64,000 bases of DNA from Methylocella sp. (GCA_037200525.1 JBBCGG010000001.1:4084501-4148500), one strand, 5' to 3'; positions 1 to 13,070 are shown, numbered from the stretch's first letter. The notes: generated by a model not told the origin, from the sequence alone. Translations and numbers: made by a program.

Positions 1-1
1 C

Positions 2-1882
2 GGCGTCGGCGGCATTTTACGCGATGTCTTCACTATGGGCGCGCGTCCGGTCGCTTGTCTCAATCTGCTCCGCTTCGGCGCTCCCGAGCATCCGCGCACG
101 CGGCATCTTGTCGCTGGCGTTGTCGCCGGCATCGGGGGTTACGGCAATAGTTTTGGCGTTCCGACCGTTGGCGGCGCGACGGCGTTCCATACGCGCTACG
201 ATGGCAATATTCTCGTCAACGCCATGGCGGTCGGCATCGCCCGCGCGGATGAGATCTTCTATGCGAAGGCGACCGGAATCGGCAATCCGATCGTCTATCT
301 CGGCTCAAAGACGGGGCGCGACGGCATACACGGCGCGACCATGGCCTCGGCCTCCTTCGAGGAGGATGCCGAGACCAAACGCCCGACGGTGCAGGTGGGC
401 GATCCATTCACCGAAAAGCTGTTGCTCGAAGCCTGCCTCGAACTGATGCGCACCGGCGCCGTCATCGCAATTCAGGATATGGGCGCGGCAGGATTGACCT
501 CCTCGGCGGTTGAGATGGGAGCCAAAGGCGATCTTGGCGTCGAGCTCGATCTTGACGCCGTGCCCTGTCGCGAGACCGGCATGAGCGCCTATGAGATGCT
601 GCTTTCGGAAAGCCAGGAGCGCATGTTGATGGTGCTCGACCCCGCCAAGGAGGCGGAGGCCAAAGCGGTTTTCGTCAAATGGGGGCTCGATTTCGCAATT
701 ATCGGCAAGACGACGGATACGTTGCGATTTGTCGTCAAACACGGCGGCGCGATCAAAGCCGATCTGCCGATCAAGCAGCTTGGCGACGCCGCCCCGCTCT
801 ATGATCGCCCGCATGTAGCGCCGCCGAAACGGCCGCGGCTCAATGCGGCGGAAATCTTGGCGCCTATCTCCAACGCCGAAGCCCTGTTGCGCCTGATGGC
901 CGCTCCGGACCTTTGCTCGAAACGTTGGATTTACGAGCAATATGATCATCTCATTCTCGGCAATAGCGTGCAGACGCCGGGCGGCGACGCGGCCGTGATC
1001 CGCATTGGCGAGGGCCCCAAAGGCTTGGCGCTGACAACGGACGTGACCCCACGCTATTGCGAGGCCGACCCTTATGAAGGCGGCAAGCAGGCGGTGGCCG
1101 AAGCCTGGCGCAATCTCACCGCCGTCGGGGCGATCCCGCGCGCGGTGACGGATAATCTCAACTTCGGCAATCCGGAAAAGCCCGAGATCATGGGCCAGTT
1201 CGTCGGTTGCCTCAATGGCGTTGGCGATGCCTGCCGCGCGCTCGACTTCCCGATCGTCTCCGGCAATGTCTCGCTCTATAATGAGAGTAGTGGGCGGGCC
1301 ATTCTGCCCACTCCCTCGATCGGCGGCGTTGGCCTTGTAGAAGAGGTGAGCCGGACTGCGACGATTTCATTCAAGCAGCCGGACGACAAAATTCTGGTTG
1401 TCGGCCCAACAGAGGGATGGCTCGGCCAATCGCTCTATTTGCGCGAGATTTGCGGGCGCGAGGAAGGCGCCCCGCCTCCCGTCGATCTGGCGTTGGAAAA
1501 GCGCAGCGGCGATTTCGTGCGCGGGCTCATCGCCGAGGGAGCGGTAAGCGCCGTGCATGATGTTTCGGACGGCGGCCTCGTCGTGGCGCTCGCCGAGATG
1601 GCGATGGCAGGCGGAATTGGCGCAACCGTCGTGGCCCCCGCATCGTTGCCCGCGCACGCCTTCTGGTTTGGCGAAGATCAGGCGCGCTATATCGTCACTG
1701 CGGCTCCGGTAAAGGCTGAAGCGATTCGGGTTGCGGCGCAGGCCGCCGGCGTCGTCTGCGAAATCATCGGCGTGACGGGAGGGGCGACATTGACCCTAAA
1801 CGGCGAGGCCGCCATACTGTTGAGCGACTTGGTCGGCAACCACGAAGAGTGGTTGCCTGATTATATGGCCGGTGCAATATAA
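2..1882 (+). CDS. purL: Phosphoribosylformylglycinamidine synthase subunit PurL (5' end outside window)
   Basis: Large subunit of FGAM synthase, which makes FGAM from FGAR with ATP and ammonia delivered by PurQ, in cytosolic purine synthesis. The frame is open from base 2, and the segment before the first Met ([11 protein letters not shown], then MGARPVA) is a conserved PurL motif, so the gene starts upstream and roughly the first 110-120 residues are missing. Two AIRS-type halves follow: an ATP-binding half, then a second domain with [19 protein letters not shown] and the C-terminal SDGGL motif. It is followed after 42 bases by bolA and then grxD, an order common in alphaproteobacteria. The identification is firm; only the start is missing. 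Confidence 0.97.
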   Translation, partial: GVGGILRDVFTMGARPVACLNLLRFGAPEHPRTRHLVAGVVAGIGGYGNSFGVPTVGGATAFHTRYDGNILVNAMAVGIARADEIFYAKATGIGNPIVYLGSKTGRDGIHGATMASASFEEDAETKRPTVQVGDPFTEKLLLEACLELMRTGAVIAIQDMGAAGLTSSAVEMGAKGDLGVELDLDAVPCRETGMSAYEMLLSESQERMLMVLDPAKEAEAKAVFVKWGLDFAIIGKTTDTLRFVVKHGGAIKADLPIKQLGDAAPLYDRPHVAPPKRPRLNAAEILAPISNAEALLRLMAAPDLCSKRWIYEQYDHLILGNSVQTPGGDAAVIRIGEGPKGLALTTDVTPRYCEADPYEGGKQAVAEAWRNLTAVGAIPRAVTDNLNFGNPEKPEIMGQFVGCLNGVGDACRALDFPIVSGNVSLYNESSGRAILPTPSIGGVGLVEEVSRTATISFKQPDDKILVVGPTEGWLGQSLYLREICGREEGAPPPVDLALEKRSGDFVRGLIAEGAVSAVHDVSDGGLVVALAEMAMAGGIGATVVAPASLPAHAFWFGEDQARYIVTAAPVKAEAIRVAAQAAGVVCEIIGVTGGATLTLNGEAAILLSDLVGNHEEWLPDYMAGAI

Positions 1883-1924
1883 AGGGCGTGCGGCGCTATT
1901 GCTCTGCCGCAACGAGGACGAATA

Positions 1925-2158
1925 ATGGCGATGGAACCATCCGAAATCGAGAAGCTCATCAAGGCCGGCATCCCGGACGCCAAGGTCGAGCTGACCGATC
2001 TCGTCGGCGATAAAGACCATTGGGCGGCGATCGTGACCTCTTCGGAATTTACCGGCAAGACCAAGCTGCAGCAGCATCAGATTGTCTATAAGGCGCTCGG
2101 CAGCCATATGGGTGGGGTGCTTCACGCCCTTCAGCTCACGACCCACGCGCCGAAGTAG
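1925..2158 (+). CDS. bolA: BolA/IbaG family protein
   Basis: A 77-residue BolA-like protein. The family partners with monothiol glutaredoxins in [2Fe-2S] handling and iron sensing. The sequence has the compact BolA fold, with an N-terminal helix (EIEKLIKAGIPDAKVEL) and the C-terminal half containing H-Q-IVYKALG (about residues 50-58) and GVLHALQL. It sits directly upstream of grxD, and this pairing supports a BolA-Grx complex. The start ATG at 1925 follows GAGGACGAATA. It could be named ibaG rather than bolA; family membership is clear but the exact subclass is not. Confidence 0.9.
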   Translation: MAMEPSEIEKLIKAGIPDAKVELTDLVGDKDHWAAIVTSSEFTGKTKLQQHQIVYKALGSHMGGVLHALQLTTHAPK

Positions 2159-2215
2159 GGCTCAGGTCCAGATTAGCTTCGGCGTAAGCAGACGACTACC
2201 TGAAAGGATACGGCC

Positions 2216-2554
2216 ATGGCCATCAAGGAAATCATCCAGTCGACGATCGATGAAAACGACGTCGTTTTGTTCATGAAGGGGACCGCGAACTTTCCGCAAT
2301 GCGGATTTTCGGGCCAACTCGTGCAGATTCTCGGCTATCTCGACGTTAACTACAAGGTTGTCAATTGCCTTGAGACCAATGAAATCCGCCAGGGCATCAA
2401 GGATTTCTCCAACTGGCCGACGATTCCGCAGCTTTACGTCAAGGGCGAATTCATCGGCGGCTGCGATATCGTCCGTGAAATGTTCCAAACCGGCGAATTG
2501 GCGACTTACTTGAGCGGTAAAGGCATCGACTGCAAGCAGCCGGCGAAGGCCTGA
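2216..2554 (+). CDS. grxD: Monothiol glutaredoxin, Grx4 family
   Basis: A cytosolic 112-residue monothiol glutaredoxin that binds a [2Fe-2S] cluster with glutathione and usually pairs with BolA proteins. The diagnostic CGFS motif is at residues 29-32, preceded by [10 protein letters not shown]. The glutathione-binding WPTIPQLYV and GGCDI motifs follow. A GAAAGGATAC ribosome-binding site precedes the ATG. It probably forms a transcription unit with bolA, and its transcript probably ends at the 9-bp hairpin at 2590-2619. Confidence 0.95.
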   Translation: MAIKEIIQSTIDENDVVLFMKGTANFPQCGFSGQLVQILGYLDVNYKVVNCLETNEIRQGIKDFSNWPTIPQLYVKGEFIGGCDIVREMFQTGELATYLSGKGIDCKQPAKA

Positions 2555-2589
2555 GCGCCCCGCTCCGACGCAGTTCTTCGCCTTTTGAG

Positions 2590-2619
2590 GCCTGAGCCTG
2601 CATCCGCCGAGGCTCAGGC
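2590..2619. terminator. Hairpin between convergent grxD and tlpA
   Basis: A perfect 9-bp stem (GCCTGAGCC / GGCTCAGGC) with a 12-base loop lies in the gap between two convergent genes. No T-run follows on either strand, so rho-independent termination is inferred from position and stem strength only. Confidence 0.5.
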
Positions 2620-2639
2620 GTCCGTCGCTCGCCGGGGAG

Positions 2640-3308
2640 TTACCCGCCTTGCGCGGCCGTCACTAGCGCCACGGCTTCCGGCGAATCCCATTGCGCGGGC
2701 CCGGCCATGACGCCGAGGTCGCAGCCATCTTTGCCGACGAGAATGGTGGTTGGAAGGCCAAGAGCCTTGCCATCGGCTTTCAGAGCCTGAAACACTTCGG
2801 CGGTATTGTCGGCATAAAATCCAAGGTTTTTGACGCCGATTTCGTTGAGGAAGGCTTTTGGCCGCTCCAGCCGCGCGGTGTCGATATTCACCGCGACAAC
2901 GGCGAAATCATTCGAGCCGAGCTTGGCCTGCAGACGATCGAGCGCCGGCATTTCCTGCCGACAAGGCACGCACCAGGTCGCCCAGAGATTGAGCAGCACC
3001 GTGCGGCCTTTAAAGTCCGCAAGACTCACCTGCGCCCCGTCGGGCCCGGCAAATTTCAGCTGAGGCATCGGTTTTGACTGGGTCGACAGGCCGAGGGCCG
3101 CGATCTCCCCGTGGACCAGAGACTGCATCGCGCGAGCTTCAGCTTGCGCGCCTGGACAGGCGACGCTCGCCGCAGCTTCCTTGCCGTCCGGCGCTTTGAT
3201 CGCGTAAAGGACTACAACCAGAACCGCCGCGGCGACAAGCACCGACGCAATGACGAGTCGGCGCGTAAAATGAGGGCGGCGGTCCTGTTTCGGAACATTT
3301 TGCGTCAT
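2640..3308 (-). CDS. tlpA: TlpA-family membrane-anchored thiol:disulfide oxidoreductase
   Basis: A periplasmic thioredoxin-like protein of 222 residues. TlpA reductases keep cysteines reduced on cytochrome oxidase subunits or their copper chaperones. One N-terminal transmembrane anchor (about residues 18-37, after a basic stretch) places the thioredoxin domain outside the membrane. The active site WCVPC has Cys113 and Cys116, and the family cis-Pro segment GLPTTILV is present. An additional Cys51 lies between anchor and domain, and another (Cys-Asp) follows the cis-Pro segment. It is divergent from argH with a 29-base gap, as in other Rhizobiales. Confidence 0.92.
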   Translation of the reverse strand: MTQNVPKQDRRPHFTRRLVIASVLVAAAVLVVVLYAIKAPDGKEAAASVACPGAQAEARAMQSLVHGEIAALGLSTQSKPMPQLKFAGPDGAQVSLADFKGRTVLLNLWATWCVPCRQEMPALDRLQAKLGSNDFAVVAVNIDTARLERPKAFLNEIGVKNLGFYADNTAEVFQALKADGKALGLPTTILVGKDGCDLGVMAGPAQWDSPEAVALVTAAQGG

Positions 3309-3337
3309 GCGATTACTTTTTCAAAGAGCGCGACAAG

Positions 3338-4738
3338 ATGAGCAACAAGATGTGGGGCGGCCGGTTCGCCAGCGGCCCGGACGCTATCATGGAAGAAATC
3401 AATGCCTCGATCGGCTTCGATTATAGGCTCGCGCTGCAGGATATAGAAGGATCGAAGGCGCATGTCGCCATGCTGGCCCAAACCGGGATCATAAAGGCGG
3501 AGGATGCCGCAGCGATTTCCGAGGGACTAACCGCAATCAGAGGCGAAATCGAGAGCGGGACGTTCACATTTTCGCGCGCGCTCGAAGACATTCATATGAA
3601 CATCGAATCGCGGCTCGCCGCCCTGATCGGTCCGGCGGCGGGGCGGTTGCACACCGCGCGCTCGCGCAATGATCAGGTTGCGCTCGATTTCCGGCTCTGG
3701 GTGCGCGATACCATCGACGCGCTCGATCGCCAGATTCACGATCTGCAACAGGCGCTGGCGGAAAAAGCCCTCGCGCATGCGGCGAGCGTCATGCCTGGCT
3801 TCACCCATATGCAGTCGGCGCAGCCGGTCACCTTCGGCCATCACCTTCTAGCCTATGTGGAAATGCTCGCCCGCGATCGTTCGCGTCTGCGCGACGCGCG
3901 CGCGCGCCTCAACGAATGTCCACTCGGAGCGGCCGCCTTGGCCGGAACCTCCTTCCCGATCGATCGCGACGCCACCGCGCGCGCGCTTGGCTTCGATCGC
4001 CCGACCGCCAATTCGCTGGACAGCGTATCCGACCGCGATTTCGTGCTTGAGATCTTGAGCGCGGCTTCGATCTGCGCCGTTCACCTCTCCCGCTTCGCCG
4101 AGGAAATCGTGCTGTGGGCGACGCCGCAATTCGGATTTGCGGCGCTGTCCGATAAATTCTCGACCGGCTCGTCGATCATGCCGCAAAAGCGCAATCCGGA
4201 CGCCGCCGAACTGGTGCGCGGCAAGGCGGGCCGGATTATCGGCGCGCTCACCGGCCTGCTCATCGTCATGAAAGGCCTGCCGCTGACCTATTCCAAGGAC
4301 ATGCAGGAAGACAAGGAAGGCACGTTCGACGCGTTGCAGTCGCTTTCTCTATGCCTTGCCGCGATGACTGGCATGGTCGCCGATCTTGAGCCCGATCAAA
4401 AGCGCATGAAGGTGGCGGCGGGCTCTGGCTATGCGACGGCGACGGACCTCGCCGATTGGCTGGTGAAAACCTTGGCGCTGCCGTTCCGCGAGGCGCACCA
4501 TGTCACTGGCCGGCTGGTCGCGATGGCCGCCGCGCAGAAAATCCCGCTGGAAAAACTGACCCTGGCTGAAATGCAGACTGCGGAGCCGCGCATCGCGGCG
4601 GATGTTTTCGCTGTCCTCGGCGTCGAAAAATCGGTGCGCAGCCGCACCAGCTACGGCGGCGCCGCGCCAGCCAATGTGAAGGCGCAAGCCAAGCGCTGGC
4701 TCGCCCGGCTGAAGAAAGAGACGTCGGCTCAAGCCTGA
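3338..4738 (+). CDS. argH: Argininosuccinate lyase
   Basis: Last step of arginine synthesis: splits argininosuccinate to arginine and fumarate. At 466 residues it is full length. The fumarase/aspartase superfamily signature [11 protein letters not shown] is intact, as are the N-terminal MWGGRF and the T-x-x-SRNDQV segment. In many Rhizobiales the next genes are a small lipoprotein (lptM) and lysA. Here those are 23 kb away and cbbR follows in the opposite direction after only 12 bases. Confidence 0.97.
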   Translation: MSNKMWGGRFASGPDAIMEEINASIGFDYRLALQDIEGSKAHVAMLAQTGIIKAEDAAAISEGLTAIRGEIESGTFTFSRALEDIHMNIESRLAALIGPAAGRLHTARSRNDQVALDFRLWVRDTIDALDRQIHDLQQALAEKALAHAASVMPGFTHMQSAQPVTFGHHLLAYVEMLARDRSRLRDARARLNECPLGAAALAGTSFPIDRDATARALGFDRPTANSLDSVSDRDFVLEILSAASICAVHLSRFAEEIVLWATPQFGFAALSDKFSTGSSIMPQKRNPDAAELVRGKAGRIIGALTGLLIVMKGLPLTYSKDMQEDKEGTFDALQSLSLCLAAMTGMVADLEPDQKRMKVAAGSGYATATDLADWLVKTLALPFREAHHVTGRLVAMAAAQKIPLEKLTLAEMQTAEPRIAADVFAVLGVEKSVRSRTSYGGAAPANVKAQAKRWLARLKKETSAQA

Positions 4739-4750
4739 TGCCGCAAAGAC

Positions 4751-5683
4751 TCAGCGCGGTTCCCCGGGCAGCGCGATCTTTGGCAGAAAGCTTCGCCCCT
4801 CGGCCACAACAAAATTCCACATCGTGCGAGCCGCAGGCGACAGCATGCGATTGCCGTGGTGAACCGCGAACCATTGACGCATGATCGGCAGGCCGATCAC
4901 ATCAAGGATTGCAAGTCGTCCATCCGATACTTCGGCCTCGATGGTATGCGCGGAGATCAAGGTCAGGCCAAGACCCGCCATGACCGCTTGCTTGATCGTC
5001 TCGTTCGACCCGATTTCGACGTGGACTCGCGGCGCATGGATGACGACGCCATCGAAAAAATAGTCGAATACGTTGCGCGTGCCGGACCCCTCCTCGCGTA
5101 TGATGAAGCTCTCAAGGCCAAGCTCGGTCTTGTTTATGCCGACGCGCTTTGCCATAATGTGGTCCGGTGGGGCGATGACGACCTGGGGATGCGGTCCAAC
5201 GCTTTCGCTGACCACCGGAAAGTCCGAAGGGGGCCGGCCCATGAGCGCGACGTCAATCGCATAATCGCGCAGCGCCGCTATAATCGTGGCGCGATTGCCG
5301 ACTGAGATGGAAATCTCGATGCGTGGATTCTGCCGCGCAAATGCTGCAATCAGACGCGGCGCAAAATATTTAGCCGTGGAGACGACGCCGATCGTCACCC
5401 GTCCGGCGTGCATGTCGCGGTGCGCCGACAGTGTGGTTTTCAGTTCCGCCATGGCGAGGTCTATGCGCATTGCGGCATTGACCACATCTTGGCCGGCGCC
5501 CGTCAAATGAAGCCTTCCGCCGGCGCGATCAAACAAGGCGACGCCCGCCTCATCCTCGAGAAGTTTGATCCGCGACGTCAGCGCTGCAGCCGTGACCCTC
5601 AAATTGTCGGCCGCAGCCGCGATCGTGCCGCTTTTGGCCACAGCAACGATGGTCTCAAGATGTTTTAGAGTGAGGCGCCGCAT
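4751..5683 (-). CDS. cbbR: LysR-type regulator CbbR
   Basis: A 310-residue LysR-family regulator. It has an N-terminal winged helix-turn-helix (LKHLETIVAVAKSGTIAAAADNLRVTA at its core, broken here into the usual LysR pattern) and a C-terminal effector-binding domain. It is transcribed divergently from cbbF with a 104-base gap. CbbR proteins in this position activate cbb operons in response to metabolites such as RuBP, NADPH or PEP. The function is assigned from family and position; no effector can be read from the sequence. Confidence 0.9.
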   Translation of the reverse strand: MRRLTLKHLETIVAVAKSGTIAAAADNLRVTAAALTSRIKLLEDEAGVALFDRAGGRLHLTGAGQDVVNAAMRIDLAMAELKTTLSAHRDMHAGRVTIGVVSTAKYFAPRLIAAFARQNPRIEISISVGNRATIIAALRDYAIDVALMGRPPSDFPVVSESVGPHPQVVIAPPDHIMAKRVGINKTELGLESFIIREEGSGTRNVFDYFFDGVVIHAPRVHVEIGSNETIKQAVMAGLGLTLISAHTIEAEVSDGRLAILDVIGLPIMRQWFAVHHGNRMLSPAARTMWNFVVAEGRSFLPKIALPGEPR

Positions 5684-5692
5684 GTGTTACCC

Positions 5693-5705
5693 TAAGCTTT
5701 CCTGA
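5693..5705. promoter_or_regulatory. Candidate CbbR box in the cbbR-cbbF gap
   Basis: The divergent gap (5684-5787) contains TAA-N7-TGA at 5693-5705. This fits the published CbbR pattern TNA-N7/8-TNA and the LysR core T-N11-A. A nearby TTA-CCC-TAA (5687-5695) partly overlaps it. Position just upstream of cbbR and about 90 bases before cbbF is right for autoregulation and operon activation. The motif is short and could occur by chance. Confidence 0.45.
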
Positions 5706-5787
5706 GTTTAATCCCAACAATATTCACTTTTATTTCCCCCTGCTTTGGGCGATAAAGCCAAAACGCAAGACAATGAAAAGGGTCGAT

Positions 5788-6846
5788 ATGCCGAGGATCT
5801 CCGGGGCGCAGCATTTCGAGGCCTATTTGGACCATCGCGTCGCCGCCGACCAACGCTTGGAAAGCGCTGCGGAAGTGCTTCGCGAGATCGCCGCGACCGC
5901 CGTCGAAATGTCGGATCTCATTAGTCTTGGCCAACTATACGGTCGCCTCGGCGCGAGCCGCTCCAGCACCAATACGGATGGCGATGTCCAGAAAGAATTG
6001 GACGTTCTAGCCAACGACATCTTCGTCAGGGCTTTTCGGCGATCGCCCGTTCTGGGCATGGTGTCGGAAGAGATGAGCGAGCCCCTCAGTCTTGACCCGA
6101 CTGCGGATCTCGTCGTCGCGATCGATCCGCTCGATGGCTCATCGAACATCGACGCCAATGTGTCGATCGGTACAATCTTCTCGATCCTTCCGGCATTGCC
6201 GGACGCAAGCGACATTCACGCGCATTTTCTGCAACCCGGGCGTGCGCAAGTCGCGGCGGGATACGTCATTTATGGTCCGCAGACATCGATCATCTTTGTG
6301 CTGGGCGATGGCGTCACTGAGATTTTCACGCTGGATCGAAGCGACGGCCGGTTTTACCAGGCTGTGTCCGGCCCGGCCATTCCAAAAGAATCGGCGGAAT
6401 ACGCGATCAATTCCTCGAATTATCGGCATTGGGAGCCCTACATTCGCGCCTTCATCGATGATTGCGCGCAGGGCGTCGAAGGGCCGATGAAACGCAATCA
6501 TAATATGCGCTGGGTCGCGTCGCTCGTCGCCGAAACCTATCGCATCCTTCTGCGCGGGGGCGTGTTCCTTTATCCCGGCGATCAGCGTCCCGGCTACGCC
6601 GAGGGCCGGCTGCGTCTTCTCTATGAAGGGAGCCCCATCGCCCTCATCGTCGAGCGCGCGGGCGGCCTTGCGACCGATGGCGACAAGCCGATTCTCGACG
6701 TCGTGCCGGCCGCCATTCATGCGCGCACGCCGCTCATCTTTGGCTCATGCGACGCCGTGCGTTTGATCGCGCGCTATCGCAACGATCCTCAAGTCTCCGC
6801 CGAACGCGCTCCCCTGTTTGGCCGCCGCGGCCTCATTCGCGGTTAA
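5788..6846 (+). CDS. cbbF: Class I fructose-1,6-bisphosphatase (Calvin cycle)
   Basis: Hydrolyses fructose-1,6-bisphosphate in regeneration of RuBP; proteobacterial cbbF enzymes may also act on sedoheptulose-1,7-bisphosphate. It has the class I metal-binding motif DPLDGSSNID, and the C-terminal YEGSPIALIVERAGG typical of FBPase. An in-frame ATG also exists at 5773, but an AAAAGGG sequence at 5776-5782 sits 5 bases before the ATG at 5788, so the shorter 352-residue form is preferred. It is the first gene of the cbb operon, 29 bases before cbbP. Confidence 0.93.
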   Translation: MPRISGAQHFEAYLDHRVAADQRLESAAEVLREIAATAVEMSDLISLGQLYGRLGASRSSTNTDGDVQKELDVLANDIFVRAFRRSPVLGMVSEEMSEPLSLDPTADLVVAIDPLDGSSNIDANVSIGTIFSILPALPDASDIHAHFLQPGRAQVAAGYVIYGPQTSIIFVLGDGVTEIFTLDRSDGRFYQAVSGPAIPKESAEYAINSSNYRHWEPYIRAFIDDCAQGVEGPMKRNHNMRWVASLVAETYRILLRGGVFLYPGDQRPGYAEGRLRLLYEGSPIALIVERAGGLATDGDKPILDVVPAAIHARTPLIFGSCDAVRLIARYRNDPQVSAERAPLFGRRGLIRG

Positions 6847-6875
6847 AAGCCGATGCGCGGTTAGAGAAGCACACC

Positions 6876-7751
6876 ATGTCGGCAAGACATCCGATCATAT
6901 CCGTCACTGGCTCGTCGGGGGCTGGCACCACCTCTGTGAAGCGCACCTTTGAGCAGATTTTCCACCGCGAAGGCATCAACGCGGCCTATATCGAGGGCGA
7001 CGCGTTCCATCGTTATGATCGCGCTGAGATGCGCCAGGTGATGGCCGACGAGGAGGCCAACGGCAATCGGCATTTCAGCCATTTCGGGCCGAGCGCCAAT
7101 TTGCTTGAAGAACTCGAAACAGTGTTCCGCCACTATAGCGCGACCGGCACGGCCAAGACCCGTCATTATGTCCATGATGAGCGCGAGGCCGAGCTTTACC
7201 GCTGCCCGCCCGGCGTCTTCACCGATTGGGCGCCGCTGCCGGAAAACACCGAGCTTCTCTTCTATGAAGGCCTGCACGGCGCAGTGGTCACCGACAAGGT
7301 GAATATCGCCAAGCATGCGGATTTAAAGATCGGCGTCGTCCCGGTGATCAATCTCGAATGGATTCAAAAAATCCATCGCGACCGCGCCGATCGTGGCTAT
7401 ACGACCGAAGCCGTGATGGACACGATTTTGCGGCGGATGCCCGATTACACCTATTACATTTGCCCGCAATTCACCGAGACCGACATCAATTTTCAGCGCG
7501 TGCCTTTGGTCGACACCTCAAACCCCTTCACGGCGCGCTGGATCCCGACCGCAGACGAGTCGATGGTCATCATCCGTTTCGCCAAGCCAAGCGGCATTGA
7601 TTTCCCCTATCTGCATCTGATGATCCACGACAGCTTTATGTCGCGAGCGAATTCGATCGTCATTCCCGGCAACAAGCTCGATCTCGCGATGCAACTGATT
7701 TTGACCCCCTTCATCCTCCAGCTCGTGGAGCGGCGCAGGCGCCACGGCTAA
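6876..7751 (+). CDS. cbbP: Phosphoribulokinase
   Basis: ATP-dependent phosphorylation of ribulose-5-phosphate to RuBP, a Calvin-cycle-specific step. The 291-residue length is right for the bacterial octameric type. The P-loop GSSGAGTTS is at residues 12-20, next to ISVT. Conserved catalytic segments follow, including [10 protein letters not shown] and FYEGLHG. The open frame extends upstream to 6747, but that part overlaps cbbF and is not PRK-like; the start MSARHP at 6876 is chosen by homology. It lies 13 bases before cbbT. Confidence 0.96.
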   Translation: MSARHPIISVTGSSGAGTTSVKRTFEQIFHREGINAAYIEGDAFHRYDRAEMRQVMADEEANGNRHFSHFGPSANLLEELETVFRHYSATGTAKTRHYVHDEREAELYRCPPGVFTDWAPLPENTELLFYEGLHGAVVTDKVNIAKHADLKIGVVPVINLEWIQKIHRDRADRGYTTEAVMDTILRRMPDYTYYICPQFTETDINFQRVPLVDTSNPFTARWIPTADESMVIIRFAKPSGIDFPYLHLMIHDSFMSRANSIVIPGNKLDLAMQLILTPFILQLVERRRRHG

Positions 7752-7764
7752 CGGAACGAACGCA

Positions 7765-9777
7765 ATGAATATGTCCGCCAGACGCCCAAAGAACGCAACG
7801 CATGCGGAGATGGCCAACGCCATCCGCGCGCTTTCCATGGATGCCGTGGAGAAGGCCAATTCCGGTCACCCAGGCATGCCAATGGGCATGGCCGATGTCG
7901 CTACGGTTCTGTTTACGCGCTTCCTCAAATTCGATCCGGCCGACCCGGCTTGGCCCGATCGCGACCGTTTCGTGCTTTCGGCCGGCCATGGGTCGATGCT
8001 GCTTTATTCCCTGCTCTATCTCCTGGGCTACCCTGAGATGGACATTGCGCAGATCGAGCGCTTCCGCCAGATCGATTCGAAGACCCCCGGCCATCCTGAA
8101 TATGGCCACACGGTAGGCGTTGAAACCACCACGGGTCCGCTTGGACAGGGACTAGCGGCGGCGGTCGGAATGGCCATCGCCGAAAAGCTGTTGGCCGCGC
8201 GATATGGCGCGTCGATCGTCGATCACCGCACTTACGTAGTTGCAGGCGATGGCTGCCTCATGGAAGGCGTCAGCCATGAAGCCATCGCGCTCGCCGGCCA
8301 TCTCAAATTGTCCAAGCTGATCGTGTTTTGGGATGACAACCGCATCACCATCGACGGCAAGGTCTCGCTCGCCGACTCGGTCAACCAATTAGCGCGCTTT
8401 GAAGCCGCTGGATGGACGGCTTCTCGCGTCGATGGCCAGGACCCCGAAGCCGTCGCCGCCGCGATTGAGGCGGCTCAAACCTCCGACCGTCCGGTGTTGA
8501 TCGCCTGTAAGACGACGATTGGTTACGGCGCGCCGACCAAGGCGGGCACGCACGCCGCTCATGGCGCAGCGCTGGGCAAGGATGAGATCGCCGGGGCGCG
8601 CGCCAAACTTGGCTGGACGGCGGCCCCTTTCGAAATACCTGACAATATCAAGGCAGCCTGGGCTGAGGCCGCTGTTCACGCGGCGAGCGAACGCGCGCCC
8701 TGGATCGCGCGGTACGGCAAGCTCGACGCCGCAGTCAAGCAGCGTTACGACGCGGATCTCTCCGGGAAGATCAAGCCTGCGGTCGGCGCCGCCGTCGAAG
8801 CTTTCAAGCGGGCGGCGAGCGAAGGCGGAGCGGCGCAGGCAACGCGCATCTCCTCTCAGAAACTGCTCGATCAACTCAGCCCGGCGCAGCCCAATCTCCT
8901 CGGCGGGTCGGCGGATCTCACCGGCTCCAACAATACCAAAGCCGCCGACGTGAAAGGCGTGACGCCAGACGATTTTTCCGGCCGCTATATTCACTACGGC
9001 ATTCGCGAGTTCGGCATGGCGGCGGCCATGAATGGAATCGCGTTGCATGGCGGCTTCATTCCGTTTGGCGGCACATTCCTAGTTTTCTCCGACTACAGCC
9101 GTCCTGCGATCCGCCTTGCGGCTTTGATGGGGATTCGCGTCATTCATGTCCTCACCCATGATTCGATTGGCCTTGGCGAAGATGGGCCGACGCATCAGCC
9201 GGTCGAGCAACTTGCTGCGCTCCGCGCCATTCCCAATCTCCGCGTGTTTCGTCCAGCCGATGCGGTGGAGACGGCCGAGGCCTGGGAGCTCGCCTTAAAC
9301 AGCGAAAAGGCGCCTTCGGCGCTCGCGCTTTCGCGGCAAAACCTGCCGATCGTCCGGCGCGCGCACACCGCCCAGAATCTTTCGGCGGCCGGCGGCTATG
9401 TGTTGCGGGAGCCGGAAGGCGAACGCGACGTCACTTTGTTTGCATCGGGATCCGAAGTCTCGCTTGCGGTTGAGGCGGCCGAGCGTCTTGCCGGCGAAGG
9501 CGTCAGGGCCGCTGTGGTCTCGATGCCTTGTTTCGCGTTATTCGCCGCAGCGCCCGCGGCCTACTGCCAAAGCGTGGTAGGCAAAGCCCCGCGCGTTGCG
9601 GTCGAAGCGGCCATTCGTCAAAGTTGGGATATCGTGCTGAGCCCGGACGATGGCTTCATAGGCATGTCGTCATTTGGCGCCAGCGCTCCTGCCGGCGAAC
9701 TCTATAAAAAGTTCGGCATCACCGTCGAGGCGATTATCGCAGAGGTGCGCGTACAGTTGAAGCGCAAGGGAACCTAG
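7765..9777 (+). CDS. cbbT: Transketolase
   Basis: Thiamine-diphosphate enzyme moving two-carbon units between sugar phosphates in RuBP regeneration. The 670-residue length is normal. The TPP-binding GDGCLMEG motif, the transketolase signature near [14 protein letters not shown], and the central [18 protein letters not shown] segment are all present. The operon context (between phosphoribulokinase and aldolase) supports the Calvin-cycle assignment. A gap of 154 bases separates it from cbbA, the largest in the operon, and it holds possible hairpins. Confidence 0.96.
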   Translation: MNMSARRPKNATHAEMANAIRALSMDAVEKANSGHPGMPMGMADVATVLFTRFLKFDPADPAWPDRDRFVLSAGHGSMLLYSLLYLLGYPEMDIAQIERFRQIDSKTPGHPEYGHTVGVETTTGPLGQGLAAAVGMAIAEKLLAARYGASIVDHRTYVVAGDGCLMEGVSHEAIALAGHLKLSKLIVFWDDNRITIDGKVSLADSVNQLARFEAAGWTASRVDGQDPEAVAAAIEAAQTSDRPVLIACKTTIGYGAPTKAGTHAAHGAALGKDEIAGARAKLGWTAAPFEIPDNIKAAWAEAAVHAASERAPWIARYGKLDAAVKQRYDADLSGKIKPAVGAAVEAFKRAASEGGAAQATRISSQKLLDQLSPAQPNLLGGSADLTGSNNTKAADVKGVTPDDFSGRYIHYGIREFGMAAAMNGIALHGGFIPFGGTFLVFSDYSRPAIRLAALMGIRVIHVLTHDSIGLGEDGPTHQPVEQLAALRAIPNLRVFRPADAVETAEAWELALNSEKAPSALALSRQNLPIVRRAHTAQNLSAAGGYVLREPEGERDVTLFASGSEVSLAVEAAERLAGEGVRAAVVSMPCFALFAAAPAAYCQSVVGKAPRVAVEAAIRQSWDIVLSPDDGFIGMSSFGASAPAGELYKKFGITVEAIIAEVRVQLKRKGT

Positions 9778-9830
9778 CGCTTATGACCGGCATTCCACAA
9801 ACGCGGAGCGTCGGCCAGAATCGTCGCAAT

Positions 9831-9893
9831 GTCGCCTCGCGACAGGCGGCGGGGCTTTTTTGAATTGGCTGCAAGCCGGGACAGGGCCGGCTT
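9831..9893 (+). other. Possible hairpins and T-run between cbbT and cbbA
   Basis: Two small stems are visible: GTCGC/GCGAC (9831-9843, alternative pairing CGCCT/AGGCG at 9833-9848), with six T at 9856-9861, and AAGCCGG/CCGGCTT (9873-9879 and 9887-9893, 7-base loop). They could attenuate or process the operon transcript. The stems are short and the T-run is not directly adjacent to them, so a terminator is not claimed. Confidence 0.3.
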
Positions 9894-9931
9894 GAAAGTC
9901 GTTATCTTTAATCTGTGACGGGGTATAGTTC

Positions 9932-12491
<2,560 letters not shown>

Positions 12492-12503
12492 GGAGGCTAG
12501 TCG

Positions 12504-12923
12504 ATGCGCATCACCCAGGGTTGCTTTTCGTTTCTTCCGGATTTGACCGACGATCAGATCAAGTCGCAGGTGCAATATTGCATCGATAAAGGCTGGGCGG
12601 TGAATATCGAATATACGGACGATCCCCACCCCCGCAACACCTATTGGGAAATGTGGGATTTGCCGATGTTCGACATCAAGGACGCCGCCGGCGTGATGTT
12701 CGAGCTCAACGCTTGCCGCAAGGCCCATGCCGATCGCCATTATATCCGCCTGTCGGGTTTTGACTCCTCGCATGGCTGGGAGAGCGTGCGCATATCCTTC
12801 ATCGTCAATCGGCCAAAAGAAGAGCCGGGGTTTCGGCTCGTCCGCCAGGAGGGTCCTGGCCGAAGGCAGATCTACTCGACGCAAGCCTATGCAGTCGATA
12901 AGCCGGAAGGCGAGCGCTACTGA
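12504..12923 (+). CDS. cbbS: RuBisCO small subunit, red-type
   Basis: Small subunit of the L8S8 enzyme, 139 residues. It starts with the typical MRITQGCFSFLPDLTDDQI and includes the PRNTYWEMWDLPMF core. The C-terminal extension after about residue 110 is the extra beta-hairpin of red-type small subunits. It lies 12 bases after cbbL behind AAGGAGG. The next gene, cbbX, is 147 bases away. Confidence 0.98.
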   Translation: MRITQGCFSFLPDLTDDQIKSQVQYCIDKGWAVNIEYTDDPHPRNTYWEMWDLPMFDIKDAAGVMFELNACRKAHADRHYIRLSGFDSSHGWESVRISFIVNRPKEEPGFRLVRQEGPGRRQIYSTQAYAVDKPEGERY

Positions 12924-12947
12924 GAGGCTTTGGGAAGTTAAAGCGCT

Positions 12948-12980
12948 TCATCCTTCGCGACACGGACTTCTTGAGGATGA
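12948..12980. repeat. Intergenic palindrome between cbbS and cbbX
   Basis: TCATCCT (12948-12954) and AGGATGA (12974-12980) form a 7-bp inverted repeat around a 19-base loop, and ATCCTTCG at the left shoulder resembles a type of CATCCTTCG...AGGATGA palindrome common between genes in Rhizobiales. It may lower expression of cbbX and cbbE relative to cbbLS by attenuation or RNA processing. The resemblance is from memory. Confidence 0.5.
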
Positions 12981-13070
12981 CGGAATAGGTTCCCCCTCGA
13001 TTCTTCGGAAGCGTCGCCCATCTTCTGGATGAGCCGATGCTGTAAATAATGCAAATGACGGGAGCTGGGC

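Noticed and set aside
9831-9893. Rho-independent terminator after cbbT
   Set aside because: Stems are only 5-7 bp and the T-run is not adjacent to a strong stem; reported only as possible hairpins.
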